Below are positions 1 through 8,624 of a stretch of 64,000 nt of DNA, piece after piece. The notes below the pieces were generated by a model, which worked only from the letters and a program-made list of their open reading frames with translations, did no database searches and was not told where the DNA came from. Position 1 is the first letter of the stretch, and the number at the start of each line of letters is the position of its first letter. Position numbers and translations under genes: made by a program. This DNA comes from Lacticaseibacillus porcinae (GTDB taxonomy: Bacteria > Bacillota > Bacilli > Lactobacillales > Lactobacillaceae): positions 62,001 to 126,000 of the forward strand of contig NZ_RHNS01000004.1 of assembly GCF_003946305.1 (NCBI RefSeq), given 5' to 3'.

Positions 1-900
1 AACTTGATAAGAAGACTCGTTGATGTAAACCCCTAAACCTTCAACTGTGGTTTGGGAAACATTTTTGATGCAGGCCGCGTATTTTTCACCGATGGCGACC
101 ATGTCATCGAACTTCAAGCTGGTACGCATAGAATTCGACAAACTGTCCATCAACGTGGAATAATTACTTAAGGACTTCGCAGACAACGCAGTCTTCACAA
201 TTTGAGTGATCACTTCGCGTTGCCGCTGTTGCCGACCATAATCGCCTTGCGGATCAGAATGCCGCATCCGCGCGTAGGCCAAGGCTTGCGCGCCGTTTAA
301 ATGCATTGGGCCTTTGGTGAAGGTATAATTACCGACATAAGCATCGCGCCAAGTAAACGCGACGTTGACGTCAATGCCCCCCACGGCATCGACGATTTTT
401 TCAAGGCCAGCCATGTTGACGGTGACGTAGTAGTTGATCGGAATGTTCAACAACTTCTCCACTGTCTTCATCGCGGCTTCATTCCCATTAGCATTGTAGG
501 CAGCGTTGATTTTTTGGGCTTGCGCGCCATTGCCATCAACGATTTCTGCTAAGGTGTCACGAGGAATCGACGTCATAGTCGTTTTCTTGGTTTTCGGATT
601 GATCGTCACCACGATCATCGTATCCGTATTACCAGTATATTGGCGCCCAAATTCACCGGTGTCCGTCCCCATCAGCAAAATGCTGATCGGTTTGGTTCCG
701 GAAATATTAGACTTCACCGCTGCTTTTGTGGAAACAGGATCGTATGTTTTATCTACTGCAGTTTTAGTTTGGCTATAAAGGCGAACTGCGTACCCAGCGA
801 CTAATACCACTAAGGTCAACAAGATCATCACAATATAGTGGCCGATGCTGCGGCGAGAACTCTTATGCTTGCGAGTACGCCGAGGGGTTTCTTCTTCCAT
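1..900 (-). CDS. LytR-CpsA-Psr (LCP) family cell-wall transferase, C-terminus cut by window edge
   Basis: This is a membrane-anchored LCP protein. The family transfers undecaprenyl-linked wall polymers such as teichoic acid or polysaccharide onto peptidoglycan outside the membrane. The N-terminus is basic and cytoplasmic, followed by one membrane segment at about residues 23-42. The extracellular LCP core then shows the family signatures ILLMGTDTGE, MTSIPRDT, VGGIDVNV, LNGAQALAYARMRHSDPQGD and GRQQRQREVI. The start ATG at 900 has an AGGAG site about 8 bases upstream. About 300 residues are visible and the end lies outside the window. The family call is secure. Which polymer it transfers cannot be told. 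Confidence 0.92.
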   Translation of the reverse strand, partial: MEEETPRRTRKHKSSRRSIGHYIVMILLTLVVLVAGYAVRLYSQTKTAVDKTYDPVSTKAAVKSNISGTKPISILLMGTDTGEFGRQYTGNTDTMIVVTINPKTKKTTMTSIPRDTLAEIVDGNGAQAQKINAAYNANGNEAAMKTVEKLLNIPINYYVTVNMAGLEKIVDAVGGIDVNVAFTWRDAYVGNYTFTKGPMHLNGAQALAYARMRHSDPQGDYGRQQRQREVITQIVKTALSAKSLSNYSTLMDSLSNSMRTSLKFDDMVAIGEKYAACIKNVSQTTVEGLGVYINESSYQV

Positions 901-1032
901 ATGCTAACTCCTATTTTTTACACTCATCTCACAATAGTTTACTCGCAAAGCGTAACGAACGCACGCGATTTGCATAAAATCATACGTGTTATAATAATGT
1001 TAATAAAAAGTTGAGAAACGGAAGTGATTTTG

Positions 1033-2832
1033 ATGTCTATGTTACCGAATCGTAATAATGTTGACCCAGAATTGACTTGGGATCTGACCACCATTTTCAA
1101 AAATGATGGTGATTGGCAAAAAGCCTACCAACAAGCCGCTGACGCCGGAACGCAAGCAGCTGCTTGGCAAGGACAGTTGGGAAATTCTGCTAATGATTTA
1201 GCAGCAGGCTTAGCGGCGATCCTCAATGCCTATCGTCAAATTGAAAAAGTATACGTTTACGCCAGCCTTAAAAGCGATCAAGATACTGCCAATGCCAAAT
1301 ACCTTGGCTTCAGTGCCCAAGCGCAAAGCTTGTGGACTCAAATTTCATCACAAACCGCATTCATGCAACCAGAGATCCTCGCCATCGCCCCTGATACCTT
1401 AGCCGCATGGTTGCAGACCCCTGAGTTGAAGCTTTACCAACACTTCATCGAAAACTTAGTCGCTGAACGAGAACACGTGCTATCTGCTGACCAAGAAGCG
1501 TTGATTGCCGCAGCCGGCGATGCGTTGAATGCCTCAAGTGCGACTTTTAATGTGTTGAACAACGCTGACTTGAAATTCGGTGAGATCCTCGACGAACAAG
1601 GTAACGCCGTTCAATTGTCTCACGGCACTTATGGTGAGTTGATCAAAAGCACCAAACGCTCTGTCCGCCAAGCGGCTTTTGAATCACTATATGCCACTTA
1701 CAACAAGTTCCAACACACCTTTGCCCAAACCCTTGCCGGTGAAATCAAAAAGCATACTTTTGATGCGAAGGTCCATCATTATGCCAGTGCGCGGGCGGCG
1801 GCGATGGCGGAAAACCAAATTCCCGAAACCGTTTATGATACCTTAGTTGATACCGTCAATGCGCATTTACCAAGTTTGCAACGCTACTTGGCCTTCCGTC
1901 AACAACGTTTAGGCCTTGATGAGTTGCACATGTACGACTTATACACGCCACTTAATGGGAAGCCACCAGTCAGCTACACGATCGATCAAGCCAAAGCGGT
2001 TGCCCTTGAGGCTTTGGCGCCATTAGGTGAAGACTATCTTTCACATGTTCGTGATATTTTTGATCATCGTATGATCGACGTGGTGGAAAATCAAAACAAA
2101 CGTTCCGGTGCCTATTCTGGTGGGAGTTACGATACCGATCCCTTTATTTTGTTGAATTGGCAAGATTCCATCGATGCACTGTTCACCTTGGTCCATGAAA
2201 CTGGCCATTCCGTGCATTCTTGGTATACGCGTCACAACCAGCCTTATGTTTACGGGGAGTATTCAATTTTTGTCGCGGAGATCGCATCAACTACTAACGA
2301 GAATTTACTGACAGATTATCTCTTGCGTACTCAAAAAGATCCTGCCGTTCAAGCTTACGTGTTGAACTACTACCTCGATGGCTTCAAAGGAACAGTGTAT
2401 CGCCAAACCCAATTTGCGGAATTTGAACATTGGCTGCATCAACAAGATCAATCCGCCCAACCGCTGACTGCAGATGCGTTAAGTCAACAATACGCCAAAC
2501 TCAACGCCCATTATTATCAAGGTGTGGTGCAAGATCCTCAAATTGCTTTGGAATGGACGCGGATCCCGCATTTTTACTACAATTATTATGTTTATCAATA
2601 TGCCACTGGCTTCGCTGCCGCCTCGACGCTCGCTTCAGGAATCACAGTGCAAAAGCCTGATGCAGTGACACATTACTTGAATTATTTGAAATCTGGTAGT
2701 AGCCAAACGCCTCTAGACACCATGAAAGCTGCTGGTGTCGACATGACCAAACCAGATTACTTGGAATCAGCCTTTGCCGTATTTGATCAACGTTTAGCCC
2801 AATTAACAGCTTTACTGGATCAGAAAGGATAA
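1033..2832 (+). CDS. pepF: Oligoendopeptidase F (M3 zinc peptidase)
   Basis: A cytosolic M3B metallopeptidase that cuts medium-length peptides and completes peptide use after oligopeptide uptake. The zinc motif HETGH is present near residues 388-392, with the glutamate helix VAEIASTTNE about 30 residues later as the third ligand. Length is about 599 residues, as usual for PepF. I prefer ATG 1033 because GGAAG lies about 9 bases upstream; an in-frame GTG at 1024 would sit directly on that site. The next gene starts 4 bases after the stop, so the two are probably co-transcribed. Confidence 0.95.
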   Translation: MSMLPNRNNVDPELTWDLTTIFKNDGDWQKAYQQAADAGTQAAAWQGQLGNSANDLAAGLAAILNAYRQIEKVYVYASLKSDQDTANAKYLGFSAQAQSLWTQISSQTAFMQPEILAIAPDTLAAWLQTPELKLYQHFIENLVAEREHVLSADQEALIAAAGDALNASSATFNVLNNADLKFGEILDEQGNAVQLSHGTYGELIKSTKRSVRQAAFESLYATYNKFQHTFAQTLAGEIKKHTFDAKVHHYASARAAAMAENQIPETVYDTLVDTVNAHLPSLQRYLAFRQQRLGLDELHMYDLYTPLNGKPPVSYTIDQAKAVALEALAPLGEDYLSHVRDIFDHRMIDVVENQNKRSGAYSGGSYDTDPFILLNWQDSIDALFTLVHETGHSVHSWYTRHNQPYVYGEYSIFVAEIASTTNENLLTDYLLRTQKDPAVQAYVLNYYLDGFKGTVYRQTQFAEFEHWLHQQDQSAQPLTADALSQQYAKLNAHYYQGVVQDPQIALEWTRIPHFYYNYYVYQYATGFAAASTLASGITVQKPDAVTHYLNYLKSGSSQTPLDTMKAAGVDMTKPDYLESAFAVFDQRLAQLTALLDQKG

Positions 2833-2836
2833 CCAA

Positions 2837-3706
2837 ATGCAAAAAATCGGTTTTGTTGGCACTGGGGTGATGGGCACTGGCATCATTACCAACTTGTTAA
2901 AAGCGGGTTTTCCTGTCACTGTGTTCAATCGCACCAAAGCGCATGCGCAAACCGTTCTAGACTTAGGTGCGACTTGGGCGGACACCCCTCAAGCCGTCGC
3001 CACACTAACTGATGTCGTATTCTCCATGGTCGGCTTTCCCCAAGATGTTGAAGCAATTTATTTCGATGCAGACGGTTTGTTCGCTGGGGCACACACTGGA
3101 CTGTCCCTTGTTGATATGACCACAAGCACCCCGAGTTTAGCGGTGAAGATCAATGCTACTGCTGAAAAGCTTGGCGTTCACACCCTTGACGCCCCAGTAT
3201 CAGGCGGTGATATCGGGGCTAAAAACGGGACCTTGACGGTGATGATCGGCGGTGATCACGACACGTTTGACGCGTTGCGACCAATTTTTGAGACCTTCAG
3301 CCAATCCCTGAATTATTTCGGGACTGCAGGCATGGGCCAACATGCTAAAATGGCCAACCAAATCATGATCGCCGGTACGATGACTGGATTGACGGAAATG
3401 CTCGTCTACGCCAAAGCCGCAGGATTGGATCTGCAACAAGTGATCAATACTGTTGGTGGCGGCGCTGGTGCTAACTGGAGCATGAGCAACTACGGTCCTA
3501 GGATCTTAGCTGGTGACTATACTCCAGGATTTTTCATTAAGCATTTTGTCAAAGACTTACGCATCGCCTTAGCAGAAGCGGATCACATGGGGATCGACTT
3601 ACCGGCGACGAAGCAAGCTAAACAACTTTATCAAGCGTTAGTCGATGCCGGTTCAGGAGATCTCGGCACTCAAGGGTTGATCACCAGCTATCCAAGTTGG
3701 TCATAA
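2837..3706 (+). CDS. NAD(P)-dependent beta-hydroxyacid dehydrogenase (3-hydroxyisobutyrate dehydrogenase family)
   Basis: A 289-residue oxidoreductase of the family that includes 3-hydroxyisobutyrate dehydrogenase, tartronate semialdehyde reductase and GlxR. The N-terminal Rossmann fold carries GxGxxG at residues 8-13. The substrate-binding signature DAPVSGGDIGA is at 118-128, and the catalytic Lys171 with Asn174 sits in GMGQHAKMANQ. AAAGGA precedes the ATG, and pepF ends 4 bases upstream. A strong terminator follows. The substrate cannot be deduced; a reductase for a small 3-hydroxy or 2-hydroxy-3-oxo acid is likely. Confidence 0.88.
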   Translation: MQKIGFVGTGVMGTGIITNLLKAGFPVTVFNRTKAHAQTVLDLGATWADTPQAVATLTDVVFSMVGFPQDVEAIYFDADGLFAGAHTGLSLVDMTTSTPSLAVKINATAEKLGVHTLDAPVSGGDIGAKNGTLTVMIGGDHDTFDALRPIFETFSQSLNYFGTAGMGQHAKMANQIMIAGTMTGLTEMLVYAKAAGLDLQQVINTVGGGAGANWSMSNYGPRILAGDYTPGFFIKHFVKDLRIALAEADHMGIDLPATKQAKQLYQALVDAGSGDLGTQGLITSYPSWS

Positions 3707-3713
3707 CCACGAC

Positions 3714-3744
3714 AAAAGCCATCGCATTTTGCGATGGCTTTTTT
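3714..3744. terminator. Bidirectional rho-independent terminator
   Basis: Perfect 9-bp stem (3718-3726 with 3730-3738), 3-base loop, T6 on the plus side and A4 upstream, so it serves both converging genes. Confidence 0.92.
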
Positions 3745-3746
3745 GC

Positions 3747-4541
3747 TTAGTCTAAACGCCAGCGATGAATGCCTAGCGCGATAAAATAAAAGGTAAATTC
3801 AATGGCCGCAATGAAAAATGTCACTGGCCAGTTGGTGTAATAACCTAATGCCAACCCAGCCCACACCCCGATCAATGCCGCTGCGACTGAGATCAGCAAC
3901 ATTTGGGGAAGGGTTTTGCCTAAGTATTTGGCGATACTTGGTGGCAACGTCAACAAAATGAACACCAATAAGCTGCCGACGATTTGCGCCCCGATGGATA
4001 CTGACACCGCTAAGATCAACAAAAAGTAAATCGAGATCAAATTCCGGCGGACACCTTGTGCGATCGCCCCAGTGGCATCAAAAGAATCATAAGCCAAACG
4101 GCGATAACCAACACTCATAGTGATCAACACCGCCAACGCTAACGCCAACAGTTGCCACACATCTCCGCGAGAGATCCCAATGATACTCCCAAATAAAATC
4201 GTCGTGGCATAACTGGCAGACGCGCTAGATAACGACAAAAACAAGATCCCTAAGCCGACAAATAAACTGGAAACGGCTGAAATCGACGCTTCTCGCCGCG
4301 ATTGTTGCACAGACAACTTCCCGACAGTGATCGAGGAAATGATCGTGAACAATAGCATCCCATCTAACGGCCGAATCCCCATAAACACCGCAAACGCAGC
4401 GCCAGCAAAGCCGACTTCTGATAAGGTATGCGCCAAAAAGCTCATTCCGCGTGCAGTGACAAAAACGCCGACCAAACCACAGGTGATGGCAATAAAGGTA
4501 CTTGCTAACCAAGCATTTTGCATAAAGGCGTAGGTAAACAT
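3747..4541 (-). CDS. Metal (probably zinc) ABC transporter permease, ABC-3 family
   Basis: A 264-residue, highly hydrophobic protein with about eight membrane segments, typical of ZnuB/AdcB/MntB permeases. It forms the membrane channel for Zn or Mn import with the ATPase encoded just upstream. Its start overlaps the ATPase stop by one base (TAATG), so translation is coupled. The signature region GAIAQGVRRN and the transmembrane pattern match the ABC-3 family. No substrate-binding lipoprotein gene is adjacent, so it must be encoded elsewhere. The Zur-like operator before the ATPase gene favours zinc over manganese. Confidence 0.9.
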   Translation of the reverse strand: MFTYAFMQNAWLASTFIAITCGLVGVFVTARGMSFLAHTLSEVGFAGAAFAVFMGIRPLDGMLLFTIISSITVGKLSVQQSRREASISAVSSLFVGLGILFLSLSSASASYATTILFGSIIGISRGDVWQLLALALAVLITMSVGYRRLAYDSFDATGAIAQGVRRNLISIYFLLILAVSVSIGAQIVGSLLVFILLTLPPSIAKYLGKTLPQMLLISVAAALIGVWAGLALGYYTNWPVTFFIAAIEFTFYFIALGIHRWRLD

Positions 4542-5239
4542 TATTCCACCTCCTGTGCTGGTTGCAATTCTTTCGGCATCGCTGCTTCATTCATTTCACG
4601 CGTCGCTCGCATTTCATAATGACCTGGCGTCAATAACAAGTACTGATCTGTGTATTCTTTAGCCAAGGCCAAATCATGTGTCACAAACAATACCGTCAAA
4701 TTCAACGTTTGATTAAGTTCTTGGACTAACGTCATTAATTCAACTTTAGTGTTGACGTCAAGGCTAGCAGTGGCTTCATCCAAAATCAAAAAGTTCGGCT
4801 CCGTCAACAACGCCTGAGCCAGATAAGCTTTTTGCTTTTCACCACCAGAAGCCCGTCCCAACAATTGATCTTGACGCGCAGTTAAGTGAGTTTTCGCTAA
4901 TGCCGCGGCCACTTGCTGACGCTCTTTTTTAGTGTGCCAAGGAAATGGATGGCTTAATTGATTGAGTTGGACAAAACTTTTGATCGATAACGGGTATTCT
5001 GGATCAATATTGCGAAATTGTGGGACGTAACCTAACTTCATGTCAGACATAAAGTTGATCGACCCGCTTTGTGGATGCAGTTGTCCCATCAACAAGCGGA
5101 TCAACGTGGTTTTACCAACGCCGTTTGCGCCGATCAAGCTGGTCATTGAGCCTTGTTTTAAACTGAAGGTCAAATCTTGATAAAGTTGGCGGTCATGAAA
5201 GCCGAAGCTTAGGTGATCTACCGACAGCAAGTCAGTCAT
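4541..5239 (-). CDS. Metal (probably zinc) ABC transporter ATP-binding protein
   Basis: A 232-residue ABC ATPase. Walker A is GANGVGKTT at about 38-46, the signature is RASGGEKQKAYLAQAL, and Walker B is FLILDEATASLD, followed by the switch histidine in FVTHD. It powers the permease encoded next. First gene of a two-gene operon: AAGGAG lies just before ATG 5239, and a Zur-like palindrome sits 20-40 bases upstream of the start. The substrate assignment rests on the operator and the partner family. Confidence 0.92.
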   Translation of the reverse strand: MTDLLSVDHLSFGFHDRQLYQDLTFSLKQGSMTSLIGANGVGKTTLIRLLMGQLHPQSGSINFMSDMKLGYVPQFRNIDPEYPLSIKSFVQLNQLSHPFPWHTKKERQQVAAALAKTHLTARQDQLLGRASGGEKQKAYLAQALLTEPNFLILDEATASLDVNTKVELMTLVQELNQTLNLTVLFVTHDLALAKEYTDQYLLLTPGHYEMRATREMNEAAMPKELQPAQEVE

Positions 5240-5258
5240 CTGGATCTCCTTAAAAAGA

Positions 5259-5279
5259 AAATAGTAACGATTACGAATA
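5259..5279 (-). promoter_or_regulatory. Zur-like operator upstream of the metal ABC operon
   Basis: The 21-bp imperfect palindrome on the minus strand agrees at about 16 of 20 defined positions with the Gram-positive Zur consensus as I recall it (AAATCGTAATNATTACGATTT), including the whole TCGTAAT half. It lies 20 bases upstream of the ATPase start, where a bound repressor would block transcription. Confidence 0.6.
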
Positions 5280-5322
5280 ACAAGTTTACACGAAAACTCG
5301 CCAGCTGACCACCCCTGACACC

Positions 5323-5351
5323 AAAAAAGTCGCCAATCGCGGCGACTTTTT
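5323..5351 (-). terminator. Rho-independent terminator
   Basis: GTCGCC/GGCGAC stem extended by A/T pairs, with a T-run on the minus strand. It ends the gene at 5355-6587. Confidence 0.88.
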
Positions 5352-5354
5352 ACG

Positions 5355-6587
5355 TTAATAAGTTAAATCCGCCCCACGCGTCAACCCAGATTTCGTCATC
5401 TTAAAGGCGTCATCTGATTTAAACGCCGTCACAAGCTGTGCAATCGGTTCTTGCGAATCGCGAATGCCTGCTGTGCCGGCAGCCGCATGACCGTTGACGG
5501 TATTGATGCCAAATTGACTGGCAAAGCTGGTGATCACTAACCCACTATTGTACATATTGTAAAATTCGACTTGGTCGCCATTACGGATCGCGTAAAATAA
5601 ATGGATCTGGCCTTTCGTCGCTGACGATTCATTGAATACCATGATGGTATCGCCTGAAGTCAACACGTTTTTGTCATCTTTGACCACTTGATAAGAGTAG
5701 CCACCAGCTTGCGCATACCCGGCAGCTTCGCTATCTTGAATACCATTTAACGCCCAATACTCCAAGAAATACAAACTCGCCAAGTCTGATTCCGTCAAGG
5801 CATTCACGTCGCTTGCAGACGCATATTTGGCTTCTTTCATGGCATCGATAGGATATTGGGTGTTAGGGTCAGTGCGTTGCCATGAGGAACTATTGGTTGT
5901 CGTGTGACTACTTGCTGACGAACTCGCTTCAGATGTTTCTTCGGTGACACTAGATGCTTGACTACTACTCGATGACTGCGTTGCCGGTCGCATAGTTGCT
6001 GAAATAACCGGCGACGGCAACCACCCTGCCCAACCGCTGAGCATGAACAACACCGCGATCGCACTGATACTTAAGCCTAATTCTCGTCGCCACAACAATT
6101 GTTTGGACAAAATGGCTGACGGGGTAAAGTACAAATCATTCTCATCGTGATCTTGATTGGCCAGGCTTTGTGTTTGCATCTGCCAACTGGCCACTGATAA
6201 AGCCAACAACGTCGCGGTGATCACGGCTAATCCTGAAACACTGATCGCAAGGTTACGCATCAACGCCACGATCGACTGATCAAATGCTGGTCGATCCAGT
6301 CCAGTAGTAACGACACTGACATTAAATTGGAAGTTAAGGGCGATCACGGCTACGATCACCGCGAAAATACTCAATCCGATTGCCCAATTCCGTTTGAGTT
6401 TTTGCTGATACGCTTCACGCAATAAACCACGCAAATATGCGCGCCGTGCTGCTTTGATTTGCGCGGGAAACATTAATTTGTGTGTTGTCAGCTGTAAGTC
6501 GACGATTTGGACTTGCAGATATTGCAACATCGCCAAGCAAACGCCGGCGGCAATCACTAAAAGCCCAGTCACAATTAAAATAATCAT
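5355..6587 (-). CDS. Uncharacterised four-helix membrane protein with Ser/Thr-rich linker and C-terminal extracellular domain
   Basis: About 410 residues, family not recognised. There are four membrane segments: near the N-terminus (about 1-20), about 48-68, 92-115 and 155-175. A low-complexity Ser/Thr/Ala linker of about 50 residues follows. The last 170 residues are soluble and probably outside the cell, beginning with WQRTDPNTQYPI. ATG 6587 is chosen because GGAGG lies 6 bases upstream; a longer frame reaching 6644 lacks a ribosome site. A linker plus soluble domain resembles surface sensor or stress proteins of lactobacilli, but no function is assigned. Confidence 0.75.
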   Translation of the reverse strand: MIILIVTGLLVIAAGVCLAMLQYLQVQIVDLQLTTHKLMFPAQIKAARRAYLRGLLREAYQQKLKRNWAIGLSIFAVIVAVIALNFQFNVSVVTTGLDRPAFDQSIVALMRNLAISVSGLAVITATLLALSVASWQMQTQSLANQDHDENDLYFTPSAILSKQLLWRRELGLSISAIAVLFMLSGWAGWLPSPVISATMRPATQSSSSSQASSVTEETSEASSSASSHTTTNSSSWQRTDPNTQYPIDAMKEAKYASASDVNALTESDLASLYFLEYWALNGIQDSEAAGYAQAGGYSYQVVKDDKNVLTSGDTIMVFNESSATKGQIHLFYAIRNGDQVEFYNMYNSGLVITSFASQFGINTVNGHAAAGTAGIRDSQEPIAQLVTAFKSDDAFKMTKSGLTRGADLTY

Positions 6588-6627
6588 CGTGATCCTCCGT
6601 TTTGACCAGTTTATCAAATCGAGGCAC

Positions 6628-6654
6628 AAAAAAACGACCTTCACAGATCGTTTT
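6628..6654 (-). terminator. Rho-independent terminator
   Basis: AAAACGA/TCGTTTT stem with a 10-base loop followed by a T-run on the minus strand, just after the 6660-7001 gene. Confidence 0.75.
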
Positions 6655-6659
6655 GACGT

Positions 6660-7001
6660 TTATTTAAGATCGGATAAGTCGTTGGCCTTGGAAAAGTCGA
6701 TGTAAATCGCCTTCGGGTTGTCTTTGACGATCAAAATGTAGCCATGGCCTAAGAACGCGGACTTATCACCAGAATAACTCAGCGGGAATTCTTGGGCAGG
6801 CGCCAAGTTACCTTGGATCAACAAGGCGTACATTTCATCATCATCGTAGTCATCAGAAAATGCGATCGCGACAGGCGCTGTGACCAATTGATCGGCTTTG
6901 TTCATTAAGTTAATAACGCTAAATAATTGATCCGTCACTTCAGTTGGAAAGGTTGCAGCGACTTTTTCGGAGACATGGTGGCGTTTCGTTGCTTCGTACA
7001 T
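6660..7001 (-). CDS. Uncharacterised 113-residue protein (possibly DUF960-like)
   Basis: Small acidic cytosolic protein without signal peptide or membrane segment. It starts MYEATKRHHVSEKVAATFP and ends with the pattern YILIVKDNPKAIYIDF. The RHHVSEKV...FPTEV start and overall size faintly recall DUF960 proteins, which are small Firmicutes proteins of unknown role; this is a weak resemblance. AGAGG precedes ATG 7001. It has its own terminator and stands as a single-gene unit between the membrane protein and gluconokinase. Confidence 0.7.
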   Translation of the reverse strand: MYEATKRHHVSEKVAATFPTEVTDQLFSVINLMNKADQLVTAPVAIAFSDDYDDDEMYALLIQGNLAPAQEFPLSYSGDKSAFLGHGYILIVKDNPKAIYIDFSKANDLSDLK

Positions 7002-7065
7002 GATTTACCTCTACTTACGTTTTGTTATAAACTACTTTACGCTATGATAGCAAACGACGCAATGC

Positions 7066-8541
7066 TTACTGACGTTGAAAATCCGCTAACGCCTGATAAG
7101 ACCCAGATAAATGTTGATTCATTTGTTGCCAAATCGACCATAAACGTTGATAAACCGGGGAATTCGGACCTGGCGTCAAGGTAGTTGTCCGCCCCACCAT
7201 CGCTTCAACATCATCTAGTGAGTCGATCACCCCTAGCGCTTGCATGGCGATCACCGCCGCCCCGAAAGCAGAACTTTCGAAACTATCAGGCAATGTGATC
7301 GGCACATTTAAAATGTCACAAAGCATTTGCTTCCATAAGGCACTGCGGGCAAATCCACCTGTTGCATGAATCACTGTTGGCTGACCTGCCACAGCACTGA
7401 CCATTTCAAGCACGGCTTTTAAATTGAAACACAAGCCTTCAATCACAGCGCGCGCCATCGTCGCTTGCGTGGTTTGCTTAGTCAATCCGATAAAACTACC
7501 GCGCGCATCGGCATCCCACAACGGCGCCCGTTCGCCGCCGAGGTAAGGTAAAAACAATAATCCGTCAGCGCCTGCTTTGATCGGTGTGATCAACTGTTCA
7601 AGTGCAGGTAAGTCGCCTGTTGGCAGAAAAGTTTTTTGCGCCCACTGCCACACAACGCCACCATTATTCACTGGTCCGCCGACAACATAACGACCAGGTG
7701 CTAAGTAATAAGTAAATAAGCACCCATCAGGTTCAACCACAGGCTTGTTAACGACGGTGCGAATCGCGGCACTGGTTCCGATGGTCAACGCCACCGTCCC
7801 AGGTTTTTGCGCAGCGACACCAAGGTTGCTCAACACCCCATCTGAAGCGCCGATAAACGCCGGCGTTTCAACTGGCAATCCCAAATCGACTTGCCAAGTT
7901 GTTTGCTGATATGTTGGTGGCACCAACCGTGGTAATTGTGACGTTGAAATTCCTGCTAGTGCTAATGATTGTGGGAACCAATCTTGAGTTTGTAAATCAA
8001 AAAGGCCGGTGGCATTGGCTAGCGAGTAATCTTGCACATACTCGCCAAATAAACGAAACCACACATAATCTTTGATCCCGATGATGTGCGCCGCTTGATT
8101 CATGATCCCAGGCATGGCGTGATTCAACCACATCAACTTGATCAATGGACTCATCGGATGGATCGGCACCCCAGTATGCGCAAAAATCGCTTTTGCTTGT
8201 GGCGTATCACGTAATCGTTCAGCAAACTTGGCGCCGCGATTATCTGCCCAAGTCAACACGTTTGTCAAAGGATGATCATGTTCATCCATCACGATCACAC
8301 TATGCATCGCTGCAGAAAAGCTGACGCCGCGCAAATCACTGACATCAATTTGGTTGGCTATTTCATGGATCCCGACGCACACCGCTTCAAAAATGGCATC
8401 TGGATCTTCTTCAGCCATGTCCGATTGTGTTTGAATCAAGGGATAACCATGATTTGCTGACGCCATGACTTGGCCGTTTTGATCAAAAGCGACTACTTTG
8501 GTGCTGGTGGTGCCGATGTCGACGCCGATGACGATTGCCAT
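7066..8541 (-). CDS. gntK: Gluconokinase, FGGY family
   Basis: A 491-residue sugar kinase that phosphorylates gluconate to 6-phosphogluconate. The N-terminal phosphate loop is GVDIGTTSTK (residues 5-14). FGGY-family features include FSAAMHS, IGASDGVLSNLG, TIGTSAAIRT, PYLGGERAPLWD and HATGGFARS. ATG 8541 is chosen because GGAGGG lies 7 bases upstream; the frame opens further to 8568 without a ribosome site. It is downstream of 6-phosphogluconate dehydrogenase on the same strand, which supports gluconate rather than xylulose or glycerol as substrate. No gluconate permease gene is in the window. Confidence 0.9.
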   Translation of the reverse strand: MAIVIGVDIGTTSTKVVAFDQNGQVMASANHGYPLIQTQSDMAEEDPDAIFEAVCVGIHEIANQIDVSDLRGVSFSAAMHSVIVMDEHDHPLTNVLTWADNRGAKFAERLRDTPQAKAIFAHTGVPIHPMSPLIKLMWLNHAMPGIMNQAAHIIGIKDYVWFRLFGEYVQDYSLANATGLFDLQTQDWFPQSLALAGISTSQLPRLVPPTYQQTTWQVDLGLPVETPAFIGASDGVLSNLGVAAQKPGTVALTIGTSAAIRTVVNKPVVEPDGCLFTYYLAPGRYVVGGPVNNGGVVWQWAQKTFLPTGDLPALEQLITPIKAGADGLLFLPYLGGERAPLWDADARGSFIGLTKQTTQATMARAVIEGLCFNLKAVLEMVSAVAGQPTVIHATGGFARSALWKQMLCDILNVPITLPDSFESSAFGAAVIAMQALGVIDSLDDVEAMVGRTTTLTPGPNSPVYQRLWSIWQQMNQHLSGSYQALADFQRQ

Positions 8542-8624
8542 AACTGACCCTCCAAAGATTATTTTCACTAACTATGATACACCAACGAAAAAACCGAGCC
8601 AGCATTGGCTCGGTTCTCATAAAT

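Noticed and set aside
7066-8541. Xylulokinase or glycerol kinase for the FGGY kinase
   Set aside because: Direct association with 6-phosphogluconate dehydrogenase and the RpiR regulator favours gluconate.
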